Assembly: GCA_009704605.1 (NCBI GenBank)
Contig: WLDW01000010.1
Span: 1-13,699 of the forward strand
DNA from: Actinomycetota bacterium
GTDB taxonomy: Bacteria > Actinomycetota > Actinomycetes > Actinomycetales > Microbacteriaceae
DNA length: 13,699 nucleotides
Direction of reading: 5' to 3'
Under the pieces are notes generated by a model. It was not told the DNA's origin and made no database searches. It saw only the letters and a program-made list of their open reading frames with translations. Position 1 is the stretch's first letter. Every line of letters begins with the position of its first letter. The translations under genes were made by a program, and so were the position numbers. Positions 1-5,559 of this stretch are shown piece by piece.

Positions 1-139
1 TGTATTCCCCGCGTTCTAGGTAGCCAATGGTTTGGTAGTGGACTCCAACGAGATCTGCCAGCTCTTGCCTACTCAACCCCTTGGCAGTGCGAATCTGCTC
101 TATCTGGTTGAATACCGGCTCTTCGGAATTTCTACTCAT
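1..139 (-). CDS. XRE/Cro-CI-type small DNA-binding regulator (partial, C-terminus outside window)
   Basis: Only the first 46 codons are visible, reading leftwards from an ATG at 139. The visible part is a helix-turn-helix of the XRE/Cro-CI class. A recognition-type segment (LSRQELADLVGVHYQTIGYL) follows a short charged N-terminus, and the ERGEY motif just after it is typical of the small YozG-like regulators of about 65-75 residues. Such proteins bind operators as dimers, and the gene often precedes a small membrane protein, which cannot be checked here. It lies 47 bp beyond the stop of the VOC gene on the same strand but has its own promoter, overlapped by a palindrome, so autorepression is plausible. 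There is no Shine-Dalgarno sequence, and the ATG sits where transcription should begin. Family assignment is confident; targets are unknown. Confidence 0.85.
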   Translation of the reverse strand, partial: MSRNSEEPVFNQIEQIRTAKGLSRQELADLVGVHYQTIGYLERGEY

Positions 140-141
140 GT

Positions 142-161
142 ATGTAGTATAGATGCTACAT
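142..161. promoter_or_regulatory. Palindromic operator candidate over the -10 region
   Basis: ATGTAGTAT (142-150) and ATGCTACAT (153-161) form 9-bp arms with a single mismatch around a 2-bp centre. The palindrome covers the -10 box and most of the spacer of the XRE gene promoter. A dimeric repressor bound there would block RNA polymerase. The simplest inference is that the XRE protein itself binds it, but no binding partner can be proved from sequence. Confidence 0.55.
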
Positions 162-174
162 AGCATTAATGCAA
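146..174 (-). promoter_or_regulatory. Promoter of the XRE regulator, predicted leaderless
   Basis: On the minus strand a -35 box TTGCAT (169-174) is separated by exactly 17 bp from a -10 box TATACT (146-151). The ATG of the regulator begins 7 nt after the -10 box, at the expected transcription start, and no ribosome binding site precedes it. The mRNA is therefore predicted to be leaderless, a common arrangement in actinobacteria. Confidence 0.7.
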
Positions 175-186
175 CAAATGGGTTGC

Positions 187-663
187 TTATTTACCCAGGT
201 AGGCAGACTCCATTTTTGTAAGGTCAATTTTTCGCATCTTCAGCATTTCCTCAGTTGCACGATGAGAACCGAATGGGTCAGGCCCAGAGAGGAATTCCAT
301 CATTCTCGGAGAAGTGACTTGCCAGGAGACCCCAAACTTGTCCTTTAGCCAGCCACACTGACTCTCTTGGCCGCCATCTTTGGTTAGTAGTTCCCAGTAG
401 TGATCAATTTCATCTTGATCCTTGCAAGGGATCTGAAAAGACACTGCCTCGCTGTGACTAAATTGTGGGCCACCGTTTAGGCCAATGAAGGGCTTTCCAA
501 AAATCTTGAAATTCACTACAACTTCTTCACCCTTGTGGTTCCCAGGTGTTTCTGCAGGGGCGAGCCAGTTATCGGCTAGCTCGCTGTCAGGAAAAATGCT
601 GGTGTAGAAAGTTGCGGCTTCGCGGGCGTTACCGTTGAACCAAAGGCAAGTGATTAAATCCAT
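187..663 (-). CDS. VOC-superfamily protein, PhnB-like
   Basis: This 158-residue protein belongs to the vicinal oxygen chelate fold, PhnB-like branch (often mislabelled 3-demethylubiquinone methyltransferase). Visible signatures are the N-terminal ITCLWFNGNAREAATFYTSIF segment (about residues 4-24), the GLNGGPQF strand (about 61-68) and CGWLKDKFGVSWQV near residues 103-116. Proteins of this group fold as paired beta-alpha-beta-beta-beta units and dimerise. Few have a known substrate, so no reaction is assigned. It is the third gene downstream of the MarR gene, 41 bp after the LysE-type gene on the same strand, so it may be cotranscribed. A candidate AGGCTGG lies about 6 nt before the ATG and is a weak ribosome binding site. 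Family is confident; function is unknown. Confidence 0.85.
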   Translation of the reverse strand: MDLITCLWFNGNAREAATFYTSIFPDSELADNWLAPAETPGNHKGEEVVVNFKIFGKPFIGLNGGPQFSHSEAVSFQIPCKDQDEIDHYWELLTKDGGQESQCGWLKDKFGVSWQVTSPRMMEFLSGPDPFGSHRATEEMLKMRKIDLTKMESAYLGK

Positions 664-704
664 GTGACCAGCCTAGTAAGTACAATCGGTAAAAATCAGG
701 CGAT

Positions 705-1325
705 CTACCTCAGAATCAGAAATATCGCCAAAACCAGAATCAATAAAGCACCTGCGAATTGGATTCCTTGCTGGACTTTGTGATTTGTGAATTTAGAAGT
801 GATGGTTGCTGCAAAAACCAGACCAAATTGCCAAACCAGTGAACCGACAAAAACACCTATTGCAAACAAGCCAATTCCGACTATCAAATCCCCCGCGGAC
901 GCTAATTCAGCTACTGACGGCGTAATGCCGACAAAGTAAAAGGCGGTAGCGGGATTTAGAACTGTGAGACCAAAGAATTTAGCAAAAGTTGCCAATCTTG
1001 TGGGCTTTGCTATTGGATCCGAAGAAAGATTTAGGGCGGAGGATCTTCTCGCAGCTACAAAGATTCTTACAGCCACAATTGTCAATATCAGAGATCCTGC
1101 CAAACGCATAGGAAATAGCCAGTCGGTCAGAAGGCTTATTGCCAGATTTCCAAAAGCAAAAACAACTGCTGCATAGCAAAGGTCAACCGTTGCCATTGCA
1201 AGGGCTCCGAAGAAACCTATTCCACGACCGTGTTTGATGGTGGTGCTAATAAGCAAAATCGCCATCGGACCTAGGGGGATAGCCAATGCGAGACCCGCAA
1301 AAGTACCAGTTACAAAAAGATCCAA
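705..1325 (-). CDS. LysE/RhtB-family exporter (amino-acid or small-molecule efflux)
   Basis: A 206-residue inner-membrane protein of the LysE/RhtB efflux family, at the usual family length. The N-terminal helix carries GLALAIPLGP (residues 11-20), the hallmark of the family. A second conserved stretch, LTVLNPATAFYFVG, lies at residues 120-133, with further hydrophobic segments at about 37-60, 75-92, 145-173 and 188-205. Members export amino acids such as lysine, threonine or homoserine using the proton gradient; the substrate here cannot be read from sequence. The start is TTG at 1323-1325, preceded by AGGGAG 5 nt upstream. It follows the eight-helix membrane protein by 27 bp and probably belongs to the MarR operon, suggesting that a small molecule sensed by the MarR protein is exported. 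Confidence 0.9.
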   Translation of the reverse strand: MDLFVTGTFAGLALAIPLGPMAILLISTTIKHGRGIGFFGALAMATVDLCYAAVVFAFGNLAISLLTDWLFPMRLAGSLILTIVAVRIFVAARRSSALNLSSDPIAKPTRLATFAKFFGLTVLNPATAFYFVGITPSVAELASAGDLIVGIGLFAIGVFVGSLVWQFGLVFAATITSKFTNHKVQQGIQFAGALLILVLAIFLILR

Positions 1326-1352
1326 CAGGGCTCCCTAACTTGTTTCCTAGGC

Positions 1353-2276
1353 CTATTTCTTTTTGCTACTCCGATTCTGAGTCACAACCAAAAGGGCAAA
1401 ACTCAAAGCGGCAACAGAAAGAAGAACAGCATAGCCGACAAGAGTAGTTTCACTAGGCGAAGCAAACGGCTCAGCTCTAAGCGACTGCCAGGTCACAAGT
1501 CCAACAAAACCAAGCCAGGTGATGTTTCCAACGACGATCAGGGGACTCCGGAAGGCAAAAGGTAGGAGCAAAGATATGGCTAGCAGAATGGCTGCTACCT
1601 GTATCGAGTGAAGTCCAAAGAAGTGCCCTACTCGCAAATCACCGGCTACTGTGCTCCAGCCAAGAAATGGCAAACCAGGACCACCATCTGAAACTCCAAC
1701 TGCGTGGGCTCCGGCTATCCCTTGGTAGTTAGCCAACTGGGTTGCGGTTGGCCAGGTCATCAAGTAAGCAAGCCCCATACCAACCGCAGTGTTGATACTT
1801 CCTAAGGCAAGTGCCAACTTAAGATTGAACTCCTGCTGCTTTTGAAACAGGATCATCAAGCTTATAAAAATCGTTGAGAAAAGCACAATTGAAATGAAGG
1901 TCGCCATGATTGACCAAATTGCAATGGCGGTTGGAGTTGAAACATTGAAATGGCTAGTTTCACCTATGCTCGCCATTGCCAAAATCAAAACGTTCTCAAC
2001 GGCAAGAGATACCGCGATAACAAATCCTGTGAGCTTGACCCAGCGGTCTCCTCTAGTAAGGAATGAGCTAAGCCAAGAGTAGGTGAATGAGAAAATCGCA
2101 ACGGAGATGTAGAACTTAATTGGCTTTTCCCAAACAGATACTCCAAGCAGTTCCCTTGAGTCCAGTATCCACAAAGGGATAAGTGCAATGGCGACCACGA
2201 CGCAGATAACAGCTAGCCAGAACAGGGATTTAGTGTGCTTTAGACGCGATAGGTCAAATAGTTTCTCAGGCTGCAT
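1353..2276 (-). CDS. Eight-helix integral membrane protein, family not recognised
   Basis: I do not recognise this 307-residue protein by name. It has about eight hydrophobic helices (near 17-38, 53-73, 81-104, 116-143, 152-174, 222-243, 245-266 and 278-299), a short cytoplasmic-type N-terminus and a basic C-terminal tail (RSSKKK). The most conserved-looking stretch is WSTVAGDLRVGHFFGLHSIQ (207-226), between helices 5 and 6. I recall similar GDLR-HF-GLH patterns in uncharacterised bacterial membrane proteins. The two histidines (219 and 223) plus Asp213 and Arg215 could mark an active or cofactor site, but this is speculation. The ATG overlaps the end of the MarR gene by 11 bp and has GGAGT 7 nt upstream, so the two are translationally coupled. 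Control by the MarR protein is likely. Confidence 0.75.
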   Translation of the reverse strand: MQPEKLFDLSRLKHTKSLFWLAVICVVVAIALIPLWILDSRELLGVSVWEKPIKFYISVAIFSFTYSWLSSFLTRGDRWVKLTGFVIAVSLAVENVLILAMASIGETSHFNVSTPTAIAIWSIMATFISIVLFSTIFISLMILFQKQQEFNLKLALALGSINTAVGMGLAYLMTWPTATQLANYQGIAGAHAVGVSDGGPGLPFLGWSTVAGDLRVGHFFGLHSIQVAAILLAISLLLPFAFRSPLIVVGNITWLGFVGLVTWQSLRAEPFASPSETTLVGYAVLLSVAALSFALLVVTQNRSSKKK

Positions 2277-2712
2277 TTCTGGACTCCATTTTCTTGATTA
2301 GTTGTGTTTTCACTTGTGTCAATGTCTTGTCAAGCTTTTCAAGATCAACAGAGGAACCACCATCGAAAAGAATCCTGAACTCTTTCTCTAAAAAGTCTGC
2401 AGACTGGGTTGCCAACAGCTCTCCCTTGCGGGTGAGCTCTAAGGACAGATTCTTTTCGTTTCCGGACACCCTAGAGACCCTCACGAGGTTACGTTCTTGA
2501 AACCACGAGAGTCTCTGGCTTACTGCCGCTCGAGAAACACCCAGACACTCAGCTAGATAACTAGGTGTTGGTTTGTCCTGGCTCATAAGGGTTACAAGAA
2601 AGAGAAACTGGCTATAGGTGAGTTCAAAATTTGCCCGAAGCAGCCGATCCGCAGTTGAATTCAGGACATAGACAAGCTCGTTCAGGGTAAAGGTTATGCG
2701 ACTTCTATTCAT
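2266..2712 (-). CDS. MarR-family transcriptional regulator
   Basis: A 148-residue MarR-type winged-helix regulator of normal family length. The N-terminal helices (1-45) and C-terminal helix (about 115-143) form the dimer interface. The DNA-binding region runs from about residue 48, with the recognition helix around CLGVSRAAVSQRLSWF (56-71) and the wing at about 75-93 ending in the family-typical LTRKGELL (93-100). MarR proteins repress their own operon and are released by a small ligand or by oxidation. No cysteine lies in the wing, so ligand binding is more likely than thiol sensing. It is the first gene of a minus-strand cluster with a membrane protein and a LysE-type exporter. The promoter is overlapped by an 11-bp perfect inverted repeat, and the ATG lies 8 nt after the -10 box. 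Confidence 0.92.
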   Translation of the reverse strand: MNRSRITFTLNELVYVLNSTADRLLRANFELTYSQFLFLVTLMSQDKPTPSYLAECLGVSRAAVSQRLSWFQERNLVRVSRVSGNEKNLSLELTRKGELLATQSADFLEKEFRILFDGGSSVDLEKLDKTLTQVKTQLIKKMESRNAA

Positions 2713-2719
2713 GCGGCTT

Positions 2720-2748
2720 AGTTAACTACTTAACAACTAGTTTGTCAA
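2720..2748 (-). promoter_or_regulatory. Promoter of the marR operon, predicted leaderless
   Basis: A perfect -35 TTGACA (2743-2748) lies 17 bp from TTAACT (2720-2725), a weak but correctly placed -10 box on the minus strand. The MarR ATG (2712) begins 8 nt after the -10 box with no Shine-Dalgarno sequence between, so the transcript is expected to be leaderless or nearly so. Confidence 0.65.
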
Positions 2749-2757
2749 GTAGTTAAC
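2721..2757. promoter_or_regulatory. Inverted-repeat operator, probable MarR binding site
   Basis: GTTAACTACTT (2721-2731) and AAGTAGTTAAC (2747-2757) are perfect 11-bp inverted repeats separated by 15 bp. The intervening sequence is itself nearly palindromic around CTAG (2737-2740). The arms cover both promoter boxes of the marR operon. This is the usual site for MarR autorepression; the assignment to this MarR protein is inference from position. Confidence 0.65.
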
Positions 2758-2795
2758 ATTAGCCTCAGTAATTCGCGTCTTTCAGGGAAATAGAC

Positions 2796-2826
2796 AACCC
2801 CGCCTAATCCTCGGATTGACGGGGTT
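2796..2826 (-). terminator. Intrinsic terminator downstream of tRNA-Ser
   Basis: On the minus strand AACCCCG (2820-2826 region) pairs with CGGGGTT (2796-2802), with an inner AATCC/GGATT stem (2806-2810 and 2813-2817) stacked above it. A T-rich stretch (TTGTCTATTT) follows. It lies 10 nt past the 3' end of the tRNA and just before the MarR promoter region, and would insulate the two. Confidence 0.65.
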
Positions 2827-2836
2827 TAAGTTGCGC

Positions 2837-2924
2837 TGGCGGAGAATGGGGGATTCGAACCCCCGAGGGCTTTCACCCAACACGCTTTCCAAGCGTGCGC
2901 CATAGGCCACTAGGCGAATTCTCC
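2837..2924 (-). tRNA. tRNA-Ser (anticodon GGA)
   Basis: An 88-nt class II tRNA on the minus strand. The acceptor arms GGAGAAT (5', 2918-2924) and ATTCTCC (3', 2841-2847) pair perfectly. The anticodon stem CACGC/GCGTG encloses the loop TTGGAAA, giving anticodon GGA, which reads UCC and UCU serine codons. A long variable arm, the T-loop GTTCGAATC, a G discriminator base at 2840 and an encoded CCA (2837-2839) are all present. It is followed by a hairpin terminator. Confidence 0.96.
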
Positions 2925-2939
2925 TGGTTCGGTCCTCTC

Positions 2940-2945
2940 AGTTTA
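2940..2945 (-). promoter_or_regulatory. -10 box of the tRNA-Ser promoter
   Basis: TAAACT on the minus strand ends 15 nt before the first base of the tRNA, placing the start of the precursor around 2933. No good -35 is seen; the expected -35 region falls on the -10 box of the divergent SRP RNA promoter, so the two promoters seem to overlap. Confidence 0.4.
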
Positions 2946-2970
2946 GCCGTCTCGGGGGTCGCGGTAGAAT
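2942..2970 (+). promoter_or_regulatory. Promoter of the SRP RNA gene
   Basis: A good -10 box TAGAAT at 2965-2970 is preceded at 17 bp by a weak -35 TTTAGC (2942-2947). Transcription would begin near 2977, just before the first paired bases of the SRP RNA. Confidence 0.5.
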
Positions 2971-2977
2971 TGAGGTT

Positions 2978-3070
2978 GACTCCCCGTGCGGCGTCATCTT
3001 GGTGAACTCCCCCAGGATCGAAAGATAGCAAGGGTAGCTGGGCTCTGATGGGTGTGCGGGGGGTCTTTTT
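2978..3070 (+). ncRNA. ffs: 4.5S / small bacterial signal recognition particle RNA
   Basis: The RNA scaffold of the signal recognition particle, which binds Ffh and targets membrane proteins during translation. The diagnostic apical domain is present: the 5' strand CCCAGGATC (3011-3019), a GAAA tetraloop (3020-3023), then GATAGCAAGG (3024-3033). The symmetric internal loop thus has CAGG opposite AGCA, the near-invariant Ffh M-domain binding site. A long outer stem is formed by CCCCGTGC (2982-2989) with the GTGCGGGG-type strand around 3054-3061. The GC-rich closing stem followed by TCTTTTT (3064-3070) can act as its own terminator. The exact 5' end is estimated from the -10 box. It precedes dnaX, as is common in actinobacteria. 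Confidence 0.92.
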
Positions 3071-3071
3071 A

Positions 3072-3099
3072 TTGGTCTGTCATACAAAGGAGCTAGGTT
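3072..3099 (+). promoter_or_regulatory. Possible dnaX promoter and ribosome binding region
   Basis: TTGGTC (3072-3077) and TAGGTT (3094-3099), 16 bp apart, could be a weak promoter giving a leaderless GTG start. Alternatively AAAGGAG (3086-3092) serves as a strong but distant ribosome binding site, 13 nt before GTG, on a longer transcript. Sequence alone does not decide between these. Confidence 0.3.
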
Positions 3100-3105
3100 A
3101 GAAAA

Positions 3106-4902
3106 GTGAATCAAGCCCTTTACCGTCGCTATAGACCTGAGACCTTTGCCGAACTTATTGGACAAGCTCAAGTCACTGCACCTTTGATGACAGCGCTTAG
3201 AACCGACCGGGTAAATCACGCTTATTTGTTTTCTGGCCCTAGAGGTTGCGGTAAAACTACCTCAGCAAGAATTCTTGCTCGCTGCCTAAACTGTGCCGAG
3301 GGTCCAACCGATACACCATGTGGCAAGTGCGCAAGTTGTATTGAGCTATCACGCGATGGTTCAGGATCTCTAGATGTTGTAGAAATTGACGCAGCTAGCC
3401 ACAACGGTGTCGATGACGCGAGAGATCTTCGCGAGCGAGCAATCTTTGCTCCAGCCAGAGATAGATTCAAGATCTTCATTCTTGATGAGGCTCATATGGT
3501 CACCCCTCAAGGTTTCAATGCTCTTTTGAAGATTGTGGAAGAACCACCAGCCCACGTGAAGTTCATTTTTGCTACCACCGAACCCGAAAAGGTTATTGGA
3601 ACCATCCGTTCCAGAACTCACCACTATCCGTTCCGGTTAGTAGCTCCAGCAGAGATGTTGGATTACCTAGAAGAAGTTTGCGCCACCGAAAAAGTAAAGC
3701 CAGCACCAGGGGTGCTGACCCTAGTTGTTCGAGCAGGCGGTGGCTCAGTTCGAGATTCACTATCTCTTTTGGATCAACTAATCGCCGGTTCTGAACTAAA
3801 GTCTGGCTCTGCTGAGATTGAGTACGACAGGGCAGCAGCCCTGCTTGGATACACCCACGCCAACTTGCTTGATGAGGTAGTCGACGCTTTCGCCACCCAG
3901 AACTCATCGCTGGTGTTCTCAAGCGTCGACAAGGTGATTCAGTCCGGCCAGGACCCAAGACGGTTTGTTGAAGACCTTCTAGAAAAACTAAGAGATCTAA
4001 TTGTCGTTCTCTCGGTAGGCGACGAGGCCAAGTCTGTACTAAGAGGTATAGCACCAGCGGAGCTGGAGAAAATGGGTCTGCAGGCAATGAGCTTTGGAAT
4101 GGCAGAGCTAACTCATGCTGCAGGGGCAGTTGCTAACGCACTTACAGAAATGTCTGGCGCCACCAGCCCCAAGCTTCAGCTTGAGTTGATGTGTGCGAAG
4201 GTTCTTGTTCCTGCCAGCGATAAAACCGAAGTTGGATCACTGGCTCGTATCGAAAGACTAGAGCGTCGCATGGGTGTAGCTGCGGCAGCCGAACCCGTAA
4301 GCGCTCCGGTTCCAACTTCAGCCCCAAGTGTTGCTGCTCCAAAAACTGTAGATGCTGCTCCAAGAGCAGAAACTCCGCAGCCTGCAAAAGCTGCAGCTGC
4401 TCCGGTTGCAAAAGCTTCCGCTGGTTCTGTTCCTGCTGTAACACAGCAAGTCTTGATGAGTGCTTGGGCGGAAATAATCGGTCAGGTCAAGAAGGAATCT
4501 AGAGCTGCTTGGATGGTTGCATTCACACTTACCGTTATGGATCTAACTGACGATGTTCTTACCTTGAAGTTCTTGAGTCAAAAAGATCTTGATTCGTTCA
4601 AGGCAGATAGCCGCTCAACAGATGCATTGCGAAAAGCAATCTTTGCAGTTCTTGGAATTCAAGTGAAGTTCCGCCCACACATCGAAGAAGGTGCCGAAGT
4701 TGCTTCGGTGACCGAGCAGGCAGAGCCTGCCACCACTGTTATTCCAGTTGTTGAACAAGAAGTGAGCGAAGCTTCGGAGGCAAAGAGTGCACCCTCATCT
4801 AGAAACTCCATGGTGAATGAAGAAGCTAGATATGGTGAATCGTTGCTTCGTGAGGTGCTAGGTGCTGAACCCATTCAAGATCCAAAAGCTGGCGGTCGTT
4901 AG
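3106..4902 (+). CDS. dnaX: DNA polymerase III subunit gamma/tau
   Basis: The AAA+ motor of the clamp loader, which loads the beta clamp and tethers polymerase III at the replication fork. In order: N-terminal ALYRRYRPETFAELIGQ signature (4-20), Walker A GPRGCGKT (44-51), a zinc knuckle with Cys63, Cys72, Cys75 and Cys78, Walker B LDEAH (126-130), sensor 1 ATTE (156-159), and the arginine finger region IRSR (167-170). A proline/alanine-rich linker (about 392-445) joins a C-terminal tau-like domain and an acidic tail. At 598 residues it is a normal actinobacterial length. The start is GTG, chosen because the conserved N-terminus begins there. I found no good slippery heptamer, so a separate gamma form made by frameshifting is not supported. 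The stop codon abuts the recR ATG. Confidence 0.97.
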   Translation: MNQALYRRYRPETFAELIGQAQVTAPLMTALRTDRVNHAYLFSGPRGCGKTTSARILARCLNCAEGPTDTPCGKCASCIELSRDGSGSLDVVEIDAASHNGVDDARDLRERAIFAPARDRFKIFILDEAHMVTPQGFNALLKIVEEPPAHVKFIFATTEPEKVIGTIRSRTHHYPFRLVAPAEMLDYLEEVCATEKVKPAPGVLTLVVRAGGGSVRDSLSLLDQLIAGSELKSGSAEIEYDRAAALLGYTHANLLDEVVDAFATQNSSLVFSSVDKVIQSGQDPRRFVEDLLEKLRDLIVVLSVGDEAKSVLRGIAPAELEKMGLQAMSFGMAELTHAAGAVANALTEMSGATSPKLQLELMCAKVLVPASDKTEVGSLARIERLERRMGVAAAAEPVSAPVPTSAPSVAAPKTVDAAPRAETPQPAKAAAAPVAKASAGSVPAVTQQVLMSAWAEIIGQVKKESRAAWMVAFTLTVMDLTDDVLTLKFLSQKDLDSFKADSRSTDALRKAIFAVLGIQVKFRPHIEEGAEVASVTEQAEPATTVIPVVEQEVSEASEAKSAPSSRNSMVNEEARYGESLLREVLGAEPIQDPKAGGR

Positions 4903-5499
4903 ATGTATGAAGGTGTAATCCAAGAGCTAATTGATGAGCTTGGAAGACTGCCTGGAGTCGGACCTAAATCCGCGCAGCGGATTGCCTTTTACCTTTTGCA
5001 GGCTGACGAAGATCAGGCCATCAAGCTAGCTCAGGTACTGACTGAGGTTCGCGAGCGAGTTCGCTTTTGTGAGCAGTGTGGCAACGTAGCCGAGCAGGAG
5101 CTTTGCAATATCTGCCGTGACCCAAGAAGATCTAAAGCCAGTATTTGCGTTGTTGAGGAATCCAAAGACGTTCAGGCTATTGAGCGGACCAGAGAGTTCA
5201 AGGGTTTGTATCACGTGCTTGGTGGGGCCATCAGCCCAATTGAAGGAATTGGCCCCGACAACCTGCGAATCAAGGAACTAGTTGGCAGGCTTGCCGATCC
5301 TGAGATTAAAGAGGTAATTATTGCTACCGATCCAAACCTAGAGGGTGAGGCAACTGCTACGTATCTCACCAGAATGCTTTCACCAATGGGAATCACCATC
5401 TCCCGCCTAGCTTCGGGACTGCCGGTGGGCGGAGACTTGGAATATGCCGATGAGATTACTCTCGGACGGGCCTTTGAGGGCAGAAGGACAGTCAGCTAG
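4903..5499 (+). CDS. recR: Recombination protein RecR
   Basis: RecR acts with RecO (and RecF) to load RecA on single-stranded gaps during recombinational repair. This 198-residue protein has the full set of parts. There is a helix-hairpin-helix ([20 protein letters not shown], 13-32), a four-cysteine zinc finger (Cys56, Cys59, Cys68, Cys71) and a Toprim domain with EES (about 87-89) and the [13 protein letters not shown] stretch. The C-terminal segment [12 protein letters not shown] is the family signature. The ATG follows the dnaX stop with no intervening base, so translation is coupled. The small ybaB/ebfC gene that often sits between dnaX and recR is absent here. Confidence 0.97.
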   Translation: MYEGVIQELIDELGRLPGVGPKSAQRIAFYLLQADEDQAIKLAQVLTEVRERVRFCEQCGNVAEQELCNICRDPRRSKASICVVEESKDVQAIERTREFKGLYHVLGGAISPIEGIGPDNLRIKELVGRLADPEIKEVIIATDPNLEGEATATYLTRMLSPMGITISRLASGLPVGGDLEYADEITLGRAFEGRRTVS

Positions 5500-5510
5500 A
5501 CTTGGCTTCT

Positions 5511-5529
5511 TACCTCAAAGATTGAGGTA
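5511..5529. other. Small hairpin in the recR-lysC gap
   Basis: TACCTCA and TGAGGTA are perfect 7-bp inverted repeats around AAGAT in the 60-bp gap between recR and lysC. No T-run follows on the plus strand and the stem is AT/GC-mixed, so it is a poor terminator. It could modulate readthrough from recR into lysC or bind a regulator. It bears no resemblance to a lysine riboswitch, which is far longer. Confidence 0.3.
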
Positions 5530-5559
5530 GTCTCCCCAAAAATCCCACAGGAGCATCCT

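Noticed and set aside
187..663. Annotation as 3-demethylubiquinone methyltransferase
   Set aside because: This is a common database label for PhnB-like VOC proteins; there is no SAM-binding motif, and actinobacteria use menaquinone.
964..1176. 70-residue plus-strand frame inside the LysE-type gene, and the many similar frames in dnaX, ponA and acs
   Set aside because: They are shadows of real coding frames, with no ribosome binding sites or family features.
2938..3219. 93-residue open frame on the minus strand
   Set aside because: It lies opposite the SRP RNA and the dnaX start, resembles no protein family, and its length follows from the GC-rich RNA gene.
4279..4590. Programmed frameshift in dnaX producing a gamma subunit
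   Set aside because: The Ala/Pro linker lacks an in-frame A AAA AAG heptamer with a following stem; runs such as CAA AAA GAT are in the wrong phase.
5500..5559. Lysine riboswitch or attenuator before lysC
   Set aside because: Only 60 bp are available with a single 7-bp hairpin; the lysine riboswitch needs well over 150 nt, and no leader peptide rich in Lys or Thr is present.
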